DNA of 64,000 bases, from positions 130,077,113-130,141,112 of the forward strand of contig OX104127.1 of assembly GCA_944470555.2 (NCBI GenBank), given 5' to 3'. Below, piece by piece: positions 24,258 to 36,257 of the stretch; within the stretch, counting starts at the first letter, position 1, and each line of letters starts with the position of its first letter. This DNA is from Heterobilharzia americana (taxonomy: Eukaryota > Platyhelminthes > Trematoda > Strigeidida > Schistosomatidae). Position numbers and translations under genes: made by a program. The notes beneath the pieces are model-generated. The model did not search any database. It saw only the letters and a program-made list of their open reading frames with translations, and was not told the DNA's origin.

Positions 24258-25329
24258 CTAGAAAGAAAGTAAATAGGACGAATTACAGAAAAGAAAATTC
24301 ATATAGTATAAAAAATAAAGGCCTGAATAAAACAGTTACTATGATCAGTAATTGTGTAGTTGATGTTTCGACAATTTCACAAAACAAATCTCCGTGTTCC
24401 TAAAAGTGCATGGATTTTCTGACACTACCCATAGCGGTGCACATAGTTGAAAAGTCTTAAACTGTGCTAAACAAGTTGTTCGAAGGATTCATGGTCTTCA
24501 TCTGATACGTATACCTGTTAACTTTCTGCCTCTCTCTTTCTGGAGAAGACAGCAAAAGAATTGGATTGGGCCTGTACACATTATTCTAGAATTGATTAAA
24601 TTGACACCTTAGTTAGGTAGGCATAGTAAAAGGTTTACACGTTTTCATCATATTGTGTAATAAGACTAATACAACTCAGAAAGTGTAGGTAGGTTTTGAG
24701 AAAAATAGAAAGATAACATGAAAAAAGGAAGAGGGCCATGGGATCATGAAGCTTTCTTATTTTCAAACTTAGGAGATTAAAACTGCTAAGGTAAGGCAAT
24801 GATTAAGGACGCTCTCCTTCTGAACACATAGACCAGGTTTGCATCTTTTAGTTGTTGCTCCCTTAGCAAACAGCGAAAGGGTAGCGTTAAGTTGTTTTTG
24901 GTCACTTTGAATGATTTTGGCACATTATTTTCAGTATCAAGTAGATGTTGAATGATAACTTTATTTAAGTCCTACTGATCCTTAAGACTTAAATTTTCCA
25001 CGGTATGTTCAGAAATCTGAACAAGAACCCTTGTATCTCTTCCATATTGAATTATTTATTTGATGTAGCACACAGTGATACACTTTGATATGAATATGAA
25101 CAATAAATTCTGCTCAAAATGTCATCCAGTAAATTATAATGTGTCACTGTGTGCCACATCTAATAAACAACATAATATGGAATTATATTCTAACCCAATG
25201 TCCAAGTTTTCCTCTTACATTAACCCTTGTCTCTGTTATTCCACTGTATATGCTTTGACATGAACGTGGGAATCAGATGATGCCGTCCGAGATACTAAAG
25301 GTTGTGAACTTGGCAACTTTGATTGTCAT
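24258..25329 (-). other. Intron sequence, nothing recognised
   Basis: The intron upstream of exon 14. Nothing recognisable before the repeat at 25.33 kb. Confidence 0.4.
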
Positions 25330-25625
25330 AGTGAGCATTTAGTCTGTTAGTTGGTTGGAAGTAATCAGTAGGAAACCATGGACCTAGGTTTCGTGCTTGT
25401 TTGAACCAGTCAGCAAAGAGTATCTGCAACCTTGACGAAACTGATGTCCCTTCCGAGATCTGAACCCACGTCACCGAGTTTTGTAGCCGGCGATTCTATC
25501 ACTGAGCTATTTGCGCTGCGACTTACCACCTGTAAAATTGGACTACATACTCTAATCGGTCACCGGAGAGCCACTAACTTCATGCTGTCTAGTTCTGAGT
25601 GCAGAATGAATTCTGACAATCATAT
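25330..25625 (-). repeat. tRNA-like SINE, family B
   Basis: On the minus strand it carries a B-box-like GGTTCAGATC and an A-box-like TAGCTCAGTGATAGAATC (reverse of GATTCTATCACTGAGCTA). The head, TTGGAAGTAATCAGTAGGAAACC, matches the complement of the end of the copy at 39.53-39.70 kb. The tail includes CGGTCACCGGAGAGCCA. Confidence 0.65.
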
Positions 25626-26599
25626 TTAGTCTGAAATGCATAGACCATCTTCATATCTGGATAGATCACTTTTAGGGAAGCTCTTGGGTCATCCATTTGG
25701 CGATTTCATCCCTATTACTTTCAAAGCGTGGACAGACAGGCTACTTGTCAACTCTGCTGCACTTGATTCTCTTCGTTTGTCTCCTACGGTATTTATCAAT
25801 GAACTTTTTGCATAACCATTTTTGCGCAGACAGTGTTCGACAAAGGTTATTTCTTCTTCAGTTTTCTTTTCAGAGTAGAAGTTATGCTTGCAGCTGAAAT
25901 GCGTTCACACCAGTCATTTTTGTTAGTGATTGAGTAAAAGCTGTTTAAGTTCAAACAAAGCCACTGGAGTTCGCATTTTAATCCGTCGCATACAAACCAG
26001 GAAATGTTATAAAAAAGACTTCACTGTTATGTCAAGTAATGACTCCTGTACTTGGTGCAACAGAATTCAGGACTTTGATTCACCGAATAAACTTCTATCA
26101 CAATATTAAAGTGGAGTGGCTATTCGCTATCCAGCGATGATATCCGGAATAGCATGTTTCCGCGTAATTACCATCTGGCCTTAATTTATGAGGAGGAAAA
26201 CGGTCGTCGTCATCACAACCTTCAATGATTAATCCATGCATAGTAATTACAATCTACTTGATTTTTACACTCAGAACTGTAATTTTACTCCGAATAGATG
26301 TGGTAGTTAAAAGCGTTTTCTGTTGCAAGAAAGTGTGGAGAAATACTCGTATATATAAAAATGCTCCATTAAAAAGAAAATTAGAGAGTGGTTGAAGGAT
26401 GACTTGTAAAATATGCATGCACAGAATAAGTTTTTCAATTGTTTGTCTCCTCGAAATGTGCTTATAAAAGCACACACAAGATATCTGGTATAGTGATTCT
26501 ATTTATTCAGAGCATGTCGTAACGCTTTATGTTTAAAATCCCACCTTTAACACACATTTGTTCGTGCTACGTTATCTATTTATGCCGGTTGGATGGAAG

Positions 26600-26870
26600 T
26601 GGTCTACAGGAAGTCCTAGAAATAGAGTTTATGCTTGTCGGCACTCATTAGTACGGCTTACTTTCCATCTTGAAAGGTCTGATGTCCACTGTGAATTTCA
26701 GACCCGCGTAACACAGTATTGCAGTCAGAGATGTTGCCACTAGGCCATTCCGGCTCGAACTGGATTAGATACTATAATGGGTCACTGGAGAACAACCGGT
26801 TTTGTGTTTTCTGGTGTGGAGTGCTGACGAAATCCCATCAACTGTTTGCAGTGTAGTCACAAACCTAGGA
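26600..26870 (-). repeat. tRNA-like SINE, family B (decayed)
   Basis: It parallels the copy at 25.33 kb: TTTATGCTTGTCGGCACTC, TCAGACCCGCGTAACAC, TTGCCACTAGGCCATTC and GGGTCACTGGAGAACAACC in the same order. Confidence 0.55.
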
Positions 26871-28454
26871 GGATGACCATGGTTGTGCACTTTGGTTGAT
26901 TTCTTGTTCACTGCAACAATGAAGGAAAATCATACTTCTGTAGCTGTAAATGACAGCTCTTTTGGAAGAGTCACACTTTTAAATCTGCCTTTTATGCCTT
27001 CAATTCCTTCATATTAATCCAAGAACATAGGGGGCAAGTACACGGCAAGGTTTATGTAGGTAATTTCATAGTTTGTGTTAATTATTTCTGCTGTTTGTTA
27101 AGTGACTAGCTATGAGTTATTCTCATCCCATTCTGAAGTTTGTATTTGACTGTTATTAACAGTTATCGAATGCGTTCAGAATATACTACGTAGCAAACTT
27201 GCTAATTCTTAACTATATGTTGGTCACACTACGTAATTAACATGCATCTTTCCAGTGCTATTTTGTATTTTTTTTCTATTCTGACACCTGGTTAGTCTAT
27301 ATTTCTTGATAAAACGGATTCCAGAACGCAGTAGGTGTCAGTTTACATCGAAATACAACGAAGGTAAACGAAGAATTAGAGAAAGATAAGGTGGAAATAA
27401 TTTAAAGTAGGAGCGTCCTCACAAAGACAGTAAGTCTGATTCTGATCAGCACTGCTTGGATTTTTCTGCAGGTCATCTGCGAAAACTAGGTTTATTGAGT
27501 CAAATCAGTGTAAAAACATCTTGATTCAGTTCAAATGATACTTCTTTGAAATTAATTCTACTACTTGATGTTGAATTCTACTTCAGTCAATATCATAATT
27601 TAAGCTGGGAAGATAATACGAATGCTCACTATGTATTACAAACTCTTTTTAGGTTAATAACTCTTTCAACAATCTTTTTGATATATGAGAACATAAACCT
27701 GACTACACCCAACTATACCTTGAACATACAATATTTCCTCGAGTAGCTTTTCAAGTGCAAGTCCCACATTTTTTACAAACTTTCAGGCTTAGATATACTG
27801 CAGAGATGCTCGCTGGAATCACCAGATTCGTCGTGTTAATTTACGGCAATCCAACTAAATACAAGTATTCTTACCTCATTAGGCATCAGCAAATCAGTAC
27901 TATTTCGGCTTCGGAGATCGTTTAAAGAGATAACCTGGGTACTGTTTTGAACCAGTATGTAAAAACAAACCTTTCTCTATATTTCAAGAAATTATGGTGC
28001 CTATGTTACTATAATATTACAGCTGAGTTTGAAAATCTCACATGAATTATATCTTAGCGTACATCTTTGATATTCAGCTGAATAGCCATATTTTACTCAT
28101 TGGTTGTCAAGATCTGAGCAAAGGCTAATTCCAGACCACGACCTTAGCTGATTATTATTTGGTGAGTTGGAGTCATTTGTGCTACTCTAATTCAACAACT
28201 AATGTACTGATGTAATAAAACGTGTCTCACTACAAGTTGTGAAACAATTAATATGAATGTGAAAACCAAATATGCATAATAAGGAGTGATTGGATGCAGG
28301 AAAGATATCTCCGAGCTTTCAGTAGTTGTGGTGAATGAAAAACATTGATTTTCGCTCAGTGTGAGTGCACTTAAGAATGCATTTATGCTGCTGAAAAGAA
28401 CCCACTAAATAGTAACACCTCAGCTGTTGAATACATAAACATGAGTTGTAGTCA
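26871..28454 (-). other. Intron sequence, nothing recognised
   Basis: AT-rich, with short frames only and no Kunitz-like cysteine spacing on the minus strand. Confidence 0.45.
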
Positions 28455-28710
28455 TCTTGTTGACTAGTAGTGGAATTCGGGACAAGTATTTCGTCCTTAT
28501 GGAACTCGTCACCTGAATGTACCTGCACCTCAGTGAGTGTCGTTCCTACTTAGACCCGAGCCCAGTACCTATCGCTTTAAACACCAGTGTTACACACTAG
28601 GCTTTTGGGGCCTGAAAGTCACCTCATTTGCAACGATTATCAGTTGTTATTTGGCACTTCTAATTTCTCACTACTATACAGGTTTAAATTTCTCAGCCTC
28701 TTCTAGATAA
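28455..28710 (-). repeat. Sm-alpha-like SINE with hammerhead remnant
   Basis: The minus strand reads a hammerhead-like segment at about 28525-28470: GTGACGAG (CTGACGA expected), then stem II and an intact GAAA. The first core C is G, so it is probably inactive. The tRNA-derived and tail segments follow (TACCTATCGCTTTAAAC, CACTACTATACAGGTTTAAATT). Confidence 0.65.
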
Positions 28711-29189
28711 ATTTGGGCTATTTAGTATGCAAAAAAAAATTTTCCATCGGCTGACTTTGACATAATTTAAACTAATTTATTTAGTGTGTAATCGCTTAAT
28801 AAAAACAAACAAAATGTCATGTTTTTGTATTTTTCTCCAGTTTATCCTTGTGGATGAATAACATACTTTTTTAAATAGGCTAGAGTGATTTTTTTTAAAT
28901 GTGAATGAATTCTCTCTAAAATTAGGAAAAATCTAGGGATTTTTAACCCTCTTAATCAACTATTTATGCTTTCTCTTATGTGCTTCTACTGACCTCAAGC
29001 AACATACGCAATTTTCGTCGAATCAGCATAGTCTGTCGCAGAAATAACTAGTCGCCTAACACAAGACATCCATTTTACCTTAATACACATTTAAGTTTTA
29101 GCGGCATTCAAGTCTGGGAAACAAGAAACATATTCGAAAGCAGGATATAATTTAGGAGAAAGTTTAAAGGTTTGCAATAGTGCACATAC

Positions 29190-29547
29190 CAGAATCAGAT
29201 GTTTTTCGCAGAATGTCATTAACAGTACCTTCGCTTTCTGATAATTTATGTATTGATAAAGGGTCTGTTGATGAGGATGCTTTGACCAATGCTCCAAGTT
29301 TTTCTTCAGATGTTCGACTAAAAGTTAAATTATAACTAGGTACATTTCTTTCTGCAATCACTTCTATGTCTGGCACAGAAATACATGCTGAATTACAAGC
29401 AGCTAATGTTGGGAAGTTATTTCCATGCGCCAATAATCCAGTAAAACGGAATGGAAGACATTGTTTCTTCGATTTATCGTAATAGAATCTCTCCGGATAA
29501 CTTGGGTCCGTAGAATTTTTCTGAATGAAACAGAATGCATTATACAT
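29190..29547 (-). CDS. Exon 13: rest of Kunitz 13 plus linker
   Basis: The acceptor is GATATAG at 29549-29548 (phase 0) and the donor GTATGT at 29189 (phase 1). It completes the domain opened in the previous exon: NAFC, then a lengthened loop, ERFYYDKSKKQC, and ACNSAC. The fourth cysteine is missing (FTGLLAHGNNF), so the second cysteine has no usual partner and the 14-38 type disulfide is lost. P1 is Phe. A Ser/Thr-rich linker of about 60 residues follows. The ATG at the exon start is coincidental, because the domain begins upstream. Confidence 0.82.
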
Positions 29548-29674
29548 CTATATCTACAAATATGTATGAACTATGAGTAAAAAATATTTGGTGTCGAAGT
29601 TGCACAAGATGTCAACCTGTAAATTATTTGTAAATTATTTTTTACTTTTAATTTTACTGGTTGATTCAAGTTGA

Positions 29675-29870
29675 CCAGGTAAATCCAGGCTGTATGAATA
29701 TTTCAGCTTTTTTAATGAGCTGCCTTTGTCCGGGCACGTCACTGATGGGCTTGAAAATGAATATTTGAAACATCTGTTCTATATTTGGATCAGTTTGATC
29801 TGCAGATGAGCGTGAGTAGTTCGTCCTTTCATACTATCTAGCTATACATTCCATTAGTCAGCTATCACCT
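29675..29870. repeat. Short dispersed repeat, family D
   Basis: Shares landmarks with 37145-37330: GAATATTTCAG, GGGCACGTCACTGATGGGCT versus GACATGCCGCTGATGAGCT, and GTGAGTAGTTCGTCC versus GTGAGTGGTTCATC. The type is unknown. Confidence 0.45.
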
Positions 29871-30467
29871 CTACATAAATTTCATCCAAATGTAGGCCAA
29901 CTTATCAGTGAAGGTAACCATGATAATCTCATCACCAATACGCGTAGTAAAAACGCAAAATTTCTAATACATAAGGTCCACCGGTTAAAGTATCTGTTTG
30001 AAGCTTGACTTCGTTATAAAACTGTCAACATTCTTTATGCAATTTACTATTCAGAAGTCTGCCTTCATATGTTTTATACCTTTTTATTTGCACCTAGAAC
30101 GTCAGTAATGCGTAGCAGTTCAGTGGACTAAATTTTAAAAACCTTTTGTTAAAACATGACCTTAGTTGATCGTCAGTATTCTAGTCATTTATTGTTTATA
30201 GATGCAGAAATCAAACAGCACTCAGAATTTCGCAACTGATGCTGGTCAGAGGTCTGATTTTATAAGCCCTGGTCCAATGTTCAAATAGTACAACAAGACC
30301 TTAACTCTGTTTCCTAATGCTTTGCCCCTGACCAAGTAGATTCTTTATCATTAGGGTACTATAAATAAAATAATGTATTCAGAATTTTATATATGCAAAT
30401 ATTTATTGACAGTGACAAATAGTATGTTCAATTTACTCATTTTAGGATAATTTGTTTGCAAACTCAC

Positions 30468-30658
30468 CTGTAAAGGTAGCCTGCAAATATCTTTACCCAT
30501 ACAAAATCCTTCACACTCAGCTTTAGTCAAAAAACGATTGGAGTTGCCAAAACATCCACCGTATGTAAAAGGCATACACATACGTTTATCCAAGTCGTAA
30601 TACCATCTTTTTTCAAAGTTGGAACAACCACCGTGGTCATGTGGAAGACGACAAACAT
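30468..30658 (-). CDS. Kunitz exon 12, full domain plus start of the next
   Basis: The acceptor is CATTTTCAG at 30660-30659 (phase 1). It encodes a canonical domain: DVCRLPHDHGGCSNF, KRWYYDLDKRMC, TYGGCFGNSNRF and ECEGFC, P1 Ser. Two residues later a second domain begins (DICRLPLQ, echoing DVCRLP). The chosen donor is GTGAGT at 30467, which leaves phase 0 and joins the phase 0 acceptor of the next exon. An alternative donor (GTAAAG at 30496) would give a standard phase 1 end but would not fit that exon. Confidence 0.87.
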
Positions 30659-31146
30659 CTGAAAATGTAAGTGAGAACTTTTTAAAAATTAATGTTTGCA
30701 TTACTTTCCAAATTAACACAGATAAAAGTAATCTAAATTAGTCCCTATAAGAAGCACTATGGTGTGTCGCTGAGTCCTGTAGGATATAAGCGCACTAAGT
30801 AAAAGTGTAAATAAAGATATCAAGTTCTGTGGTGGTGACACTCACATGGATAAGAATAAAGATATGATATACCATTCGAAAAACTCGCCTAGTTAACTAG
30901 TACACTAGTTACTAGCCGGTTCTAAGCCCCCATAAAGAGGGAAGGTTGGCCATACGGCTAGCAACCCTACCACGGAAAACAAATATAACCGCTAAACAAA
31001 CTTCAAAACACAAACAAAATCTAAAAAATAATAACAAAATTATTCCTCGGTGGAATCGGAGAGGCAAAATAACGCCAGTTGGTGAAAGCCTTCAGGAAGC
31101 CAATTGGCCCACGTGTCTTTTCTCCCTCGATCAAAGAGAAAGTAAA

Positions 31147-31855
31147 CGTGGGACATGGAATGTCCACACAATGTCTGAACCCAGCAAGGCAGCCCAGATT
31201 GCAAACGAGATGAAGAGGTATCACATTGAAGTGCTAGGAATTTGCGAAAGCAGATGGAATGGGAGTGGACTCTCCAAACTGTCAACTGGAGAATCAATAA
31301 CCTACTCCGATATTGTCACACAGACGACAACCACGAGCACACTGAACTTTGGAGTGGCTATCATGATGTCTCCAACTGCATCGAAGGCTCTGTGTGATGC
31401 AGTGGGAGGCAATCTCCTCTGCATCACGATCAGGATCATGACAGCAAGGTTCAACTCAAAAGGAAGGAAGGTCACAATCATACAATGCGACTCCATGCAC
31501 CTACAAATAATGCAGAGAAAGAGAAAAAGGAGGAATTCCACACACAACTGCAATCAACACTGGAAAAGACCCACCCCAGTTGGCAACATCAAAATTCTAA
31601 TGGGTGGGGTGACATGAATGCCAGACTGGGAGGGGACAACACAGGAAGGGAACTAACCATGGGTCGAGAAGCACTCGGTGAGGTGATGAACGAGAATGGA
31701 GAATTGTTTGCAGAATTCTGTGCATTCAATGATTTGGTGATTGGAGTCAGGCAGTGTGTTCAAGCACGAGGATATCCACAAAGCGAGCGACATGGATTTC
31801 ACCAGACACCAGGACACACTAAAAATCAGGTCGACTTCATCTCAATCTCAAGATA
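31147..31855 (+). pseudogene. RTE copy 3: broken endonuclease
   Basis: Same motif order and same breaks as copy 2: WNVHTMSEPSK, LGICESRWNGSG, a frameshift at about 31481, DMNARLGGDNTGREL, NQVDFISISR and a stop. In this copy an open frame also runs from 30946 through the untranslated start into the endonuclease, without an evident change in function. Confidence 0.85.
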
Positions 31856-31950
31856 ATGGAGACGCAGTCTACTTGACACAAGGTTAAGAAGAGGAGCAGA
31901 TGTGGGTTCAGACCACTATCTAGTGCAAGGAACCTGCCTTCCAAATCAAG

Positions 31951-34290
31951 TTGAAAGCCTTCAAGGAAGCTGGTGATAGAGCGCAATTCAAATACATCAC
32001 TCGAAAACTGAATGATGAGACTACAAGGGACATCTTCACGGCAGCCATCAAGACAAAATGGGAGATATCAAGCAACATCCCTGAAGAAAACTGTGTGGAA
32101 GAACACTGGAAGTCTTTGAAAGCTATGTGGAAAGAAACCTGCACAGCCGAATTAGGAAGGAAGAAGAAAGAGGACAAGGAATGGATCTCGACGGATACAT
32201 GGAAGCTGATAGAGCAGGGAGAGGAAGATGGCGATGGTGAAGCAGAAGATAAACCAGTGCAAGGATGCTCAACGACAAGAGGAAGTGAGCACAATGTATA
32301 AAACACTACACTGGACAAAGAAATGAAGAAGAGTGCACGCAGAGACAAAAGACACTTCTAGGAAACACTGGCAAGTGAAGCAGATCAGGCTGCAGGTAGG
32401 AAAGACAGAAACCTGACAACATTGTATCAAATAACCAGGTTGCTACTATCTGGAAGGGAAGAGATCAACGCAGACGAAACCAATGAAAGGTGATGAAGGA
32501 AATTTAATTACGAAAGAGGAGAAACAAAGGAAACAGTGGGCGGACCACTTCAAGAAGCTCTTGAATCGACCACCACCACCACCAGCACTTTATCCAGTAA
32601 TACCACCTACAGTCCGGCCACAGAACTACAAGTGAACATAAATCCTCCAACAAAAGTCGAAATCCTGAACGCCATAAAGCTACTGAAATGTGGGAAAGCA
32701 GCAAAACCAGATGGGATCCCGTCAGAAGCACTGAGAGCAGACGCAGAGACAACAGCGGATATGCTCACACCACCATTGCAGAGGGTGTAGAAGGAAGAGA
32801 AGGTACCTGCCCATTGATTGTAAGAAGGGCTACCTTGTCAAACTCCCGAAGAAGCGAGACCTCAGTGTTTGCAAGAACCGACGCGGAATCACTCTCCTGT
32901 CCACCCCATGCAAGCAAAATATTATGCCGCATCAACCTGGAGAGGTTAAAGGATGAGCTGGATTCAAAACTGCGACCGAAACAGGCAGGCTTCACGAAGT
33001 ACAAATCATGTGTGGACCAAATTGCAACGCTACACTACGCGTCATCATAGAACAGAGTATAGAATGACAGTCAAATCCACACCTCAACTTCATCGACTTT
33101 GAGAAGGCCTTTGACAGCGTCGACCGAGAGGTAATTTGGAAACTGCTTCAATACTACGGAATACCACAAACCTTTATCAGCCTCATTCAACAACTATATG
33201 AAGACGCCACATACCAGCCAAGTAATTCACAATGGGAAGCTCAGCTCAGTGATGCTTTTGAAGCGAAGACAGGAGTGAAACGAGGCCGCCACCTACTAAC
33301 ACCCATGATATTCCTGATTGTGGTCGACTGTGCTGGATCATGCAGCAGACAACAGTGGGGAGCTGTGAGAAGAGGGGGATACACTGGATGGCTGGACTGC
33401 GCAAAAAAACCTAAAAGATTTGGATTTCGCCACCGATGACTTGTGCCCGATATCACACAAACTTGAAGACCTACAGGCGAAAACTAACAAGTTGGCAGAA
33501 GAGGTGGGGCAGGGCAGCGAAGACGGGACTTCAAGTGAATATAGCGAAGACAGAAGTGATGAAGATACCGCACCAACAACTCCCACAACAACAAACTCCA
33601 ATCACCATGAACGGGAGAAACTTAAAGGAAGTAACCTCCTTCCCTTATCTAGGCAGCACTGTCTCAACTACAGGCGGCACAGGCACAGACGAGGATGTCA
33701 AAGTCAGACAGGATCGGAAAAGCAAGACAGGCGTTCATTAGCCTGAAACCAGTGTGCAGATCTGCTTCACTGCACACAGCATGTGGAACAACATCCGGAT
33801 TTTCAACACCAACCCTGTCAAGTCAGTGCTTCTGTGTGATTGTTGAGAGACTTGGCACGTTACGAAAGGGATATCCAATAAACTACAGACATTCATCAAC
33901 AACTGCTTACCCTGGCTCGCTACTGAAGATCAGATGGCCAGAATAATGAGAATAAGTAACAAGGAACTCTGGCTGGGTAACGAACCGACCAAGAACCTAT
34001 CACCCATCAAATATGCAGTAGAAGGAAGTGGAGATGGATTGGAGTGGGCATACACTGAGAAGGTCGACTGGGGACATCACGCGTCAGGCCAGTTGCTCGA
34101 GTGGAACCCCCATGGTAAGCGACGAGTTGGGTGTCTGAGGTGAGGGTGACTTGGAGGAGATCGTGCGAGGAGGAAATGAGAGTTTGTGGACTGTCATGGA
34201 TGCAGGTTGAAAAGATTTCAGAGAACAGAGTTCACTGGCGATGTGCTACTGAAGCCCTATGTTCCATAAGGAACCCAAGGGACTGATAAT
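31951..34290 (+). pseudogene. RTE copy 3: broken reverse transcriptase
   Basis: RT blocks match copy 2, including LDFATDDLC at about 33422-33443 and the stop after ATLHYASS. The C-terminal part after 33900 carries variants seen in copy 1 (TEKVDWGHHASG, KRRVGCLR) and ends with RVHWRCATEALCSIRNPRD. Confidence 0.85.
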
Positions 34291-34318
34291 AAAAAAATTA
34301 ATATGATACCATTAGAAA

Positions 34319-36077
34319 TTTGAGGACGACCAAAAAATAGTAGCAGAAAATGTGCATAGTGGGAACTGTTATGCAACTGTTAAAGGTGAGTAGCCTATAG
34401 GTTTGCAAGATAGCGATTGTGACACTTGTGAATTATTGAATATAATAAGAAGTTCAGTTCTGATTATTATGTAACGTTCGTTTGCCTTTACTAAATTTTA
34501 CCCAAGCAAACTGAACCACTTTTTCTCACGTCTCTCTAGTGGATCTATTATGTGTGTGACCAAAGTTTCTTGGTGCAGCTTTTTAATACTTTTTTTCCGC
34601 AAATTGAAGCTGTTCTACTAAAGAAAGTCTGTTGTTGATAGTTTGTCGAACAGTTCCTCCTGGACAGCCTATAAATCGGCTCAAATGTTCCAATTCAATT
34701 TCACATTATCTTTTGGTTGGCGATGCTTTCGGTAGACGAAATACAAACATCTAAACACCTATGTTACGAGATTGCTTACGCAGTATTAAAGCACTATGTT
34801 TGATCAGAAAACCTTTCCATTGTTTCCCCTAAGCAAATAAACATTGATAAACAAAAGCTTATTGGGGGAGCAAAGAAACTTGAAAAAATACGGGACTTTC
34901 TCCAGATGCAGTTATATTAGGGATCAGAGGTATGTAGTCTTTCTTCACATTGTTAATCAGAATGATGAAATTTGTTCATAACATAGTAAAATCCCATCTT
35001 GTAAGTATTAACAAAATGCTTCTGGACGTCATTGTTATCACTCATACTATTATAGAGAGGTCTACTTATAAGTATGCACATAAATATTATATGTAACAAC
35101 GTTGAAAGTGATAATGATGGAATGACCGAAAATCAGACAAATAACTATTGGATAGGAATAGAAAGCATCAGAATTGGGTGGATGACATTTAGAACCAGAA
35201 ATGATTTGCTAGAGGATGAATATTTGCTAGATATATAAATCATAGGATAATCAGTTGTAATTATAACCATAAATGGCTATTTCTAAAGTTTATAGGATAT
35301 TATTAGCTGCTTTTCCACAGCGAACGGTCTCAACGGCCGATTGGACTGCCATTCACTATTACTTAGCTTTATCGGCTTCCTGATCACCATCCAGGCATAT
35401 CACCTCATTACAAATGTCTACGAATATAACTTCGCATTCCTTCAACGCTTTTTGTTCATATAATTACAAAATTTTAGAAGAATTCATGCCATACTGCTGT
35501 GATGTACAATGTCAACTATTAGACTATGTAACTGTTGCGACTTAGTTAAATAAGTTTCAGCCACCTGTTATGTGGTAGTTGGTAATGACTTCACAAAAAA
35601 AGCGGATGAAACAAGTTTTTGACGTTATTTATGGTAATCATGAAAAAAAGTAAATATAACCAAGTACGGTGAATCATCTATAATTTCTAGTGTACATTTC
35701 CGTTGGAATTTAGGAAACATACCATAGCTAATGAACTTACTATTACAAGACTACTTTTAATGATTTCATGAGTGTTGTTTAAGATCACTTACTCGTCTTG
35801 AAATAAAACAGTTTGTTTTCGCCTTCAATCTAAGCAACTTTTCACTATCGTATATATTCTCTGAACTATAAGTGTACACACAACTTCAGTTCAGATATGC
35901 TCATTAGGATTATCTAAAATAGCACTAGTGGTGTTGAATAATAGTTTAGATGATCAATATGAAAAATGTTGAAAAATCTACGGAAAACATGTAAACGTTC
36001 CTCCTTTCTCAAGAATTTAAAAGCAAGTATTTTTTTAGTCGAAAATTGGAAAGTAACAAAGTTCCACAAAAGCAAAC
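34319..36077 (-). other. Intron sequence, nothing recognised
   Basis: AT-rich intron downstream of exon 11 in transcript order. No further Kunitz exon or clear repeat. Confidence 0.45.
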
Positions 36078-36257
36078 CTATTGGATGTCCGGGTGTGCAA
36101 ATATCTTGACAAGCTTTGTGACTGGGAAAGTTATTTCCATACTGTGGACAAGTTATATAGCTTCTGCATTGAGTCTCTCTTGGTTCAAAATACCATCGAG
36201 TAACCATTGCGTTGCAACCATATGGAACAGTTACAATAGGATTCATATGACACACGT
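36078..36257 (-). CDS. Kunitz exon 11
   Basis: Compact 180-base phase 1-1 exon with acceptor ATCATTTCAG at 36259-36258 and donor GTTTGC at 36077. It encodes VCHMNPIVTVPYGC, TRWYFEPRETQC, YITC, YGNNFPSHKAC and QDIC. Six cysteines are present; the fourth is in ITCPQYGNNF instead of YGGC. P1 is Asn. The hydrophobic run upstream of the acceptor looks like a signal peptide if translated, but it is intron sequence, since the acceptor and phase match the array. Confidence 0.88.

Larger units (their letters stand above)
30883..34300 (+). mobile_element. RTE-clade (SR2-like) retrotransposon, copy 3
   Basis: Nearly identical to copy 2 over the first 2.9 kb, with one base of length difference, but it keeps the 3' segment that copy 2 lacks and there resembles copy 1. 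It begins CTCGCCTAGTTAACTAGTAC and ends GGGACTGATAATAAAAAAATTA. Flanks GATATGATATACCATTCGAA (30861-30880) and ATATGATACCATTAGAAA (34301-34318) look like target duplications with small changes. It lies in the intron between exons 11 and 12, antisense to the host gene, about 225 bases upstream of exon 12. Confidence 0.93.

Noticed and set aside
30946..31617. A 223-codon plus-strand open frame that looks like a new gene
   Set aside because: It is the 5' region and endonuclease of RTE copy 3, opened by a single base change, not a host gene.
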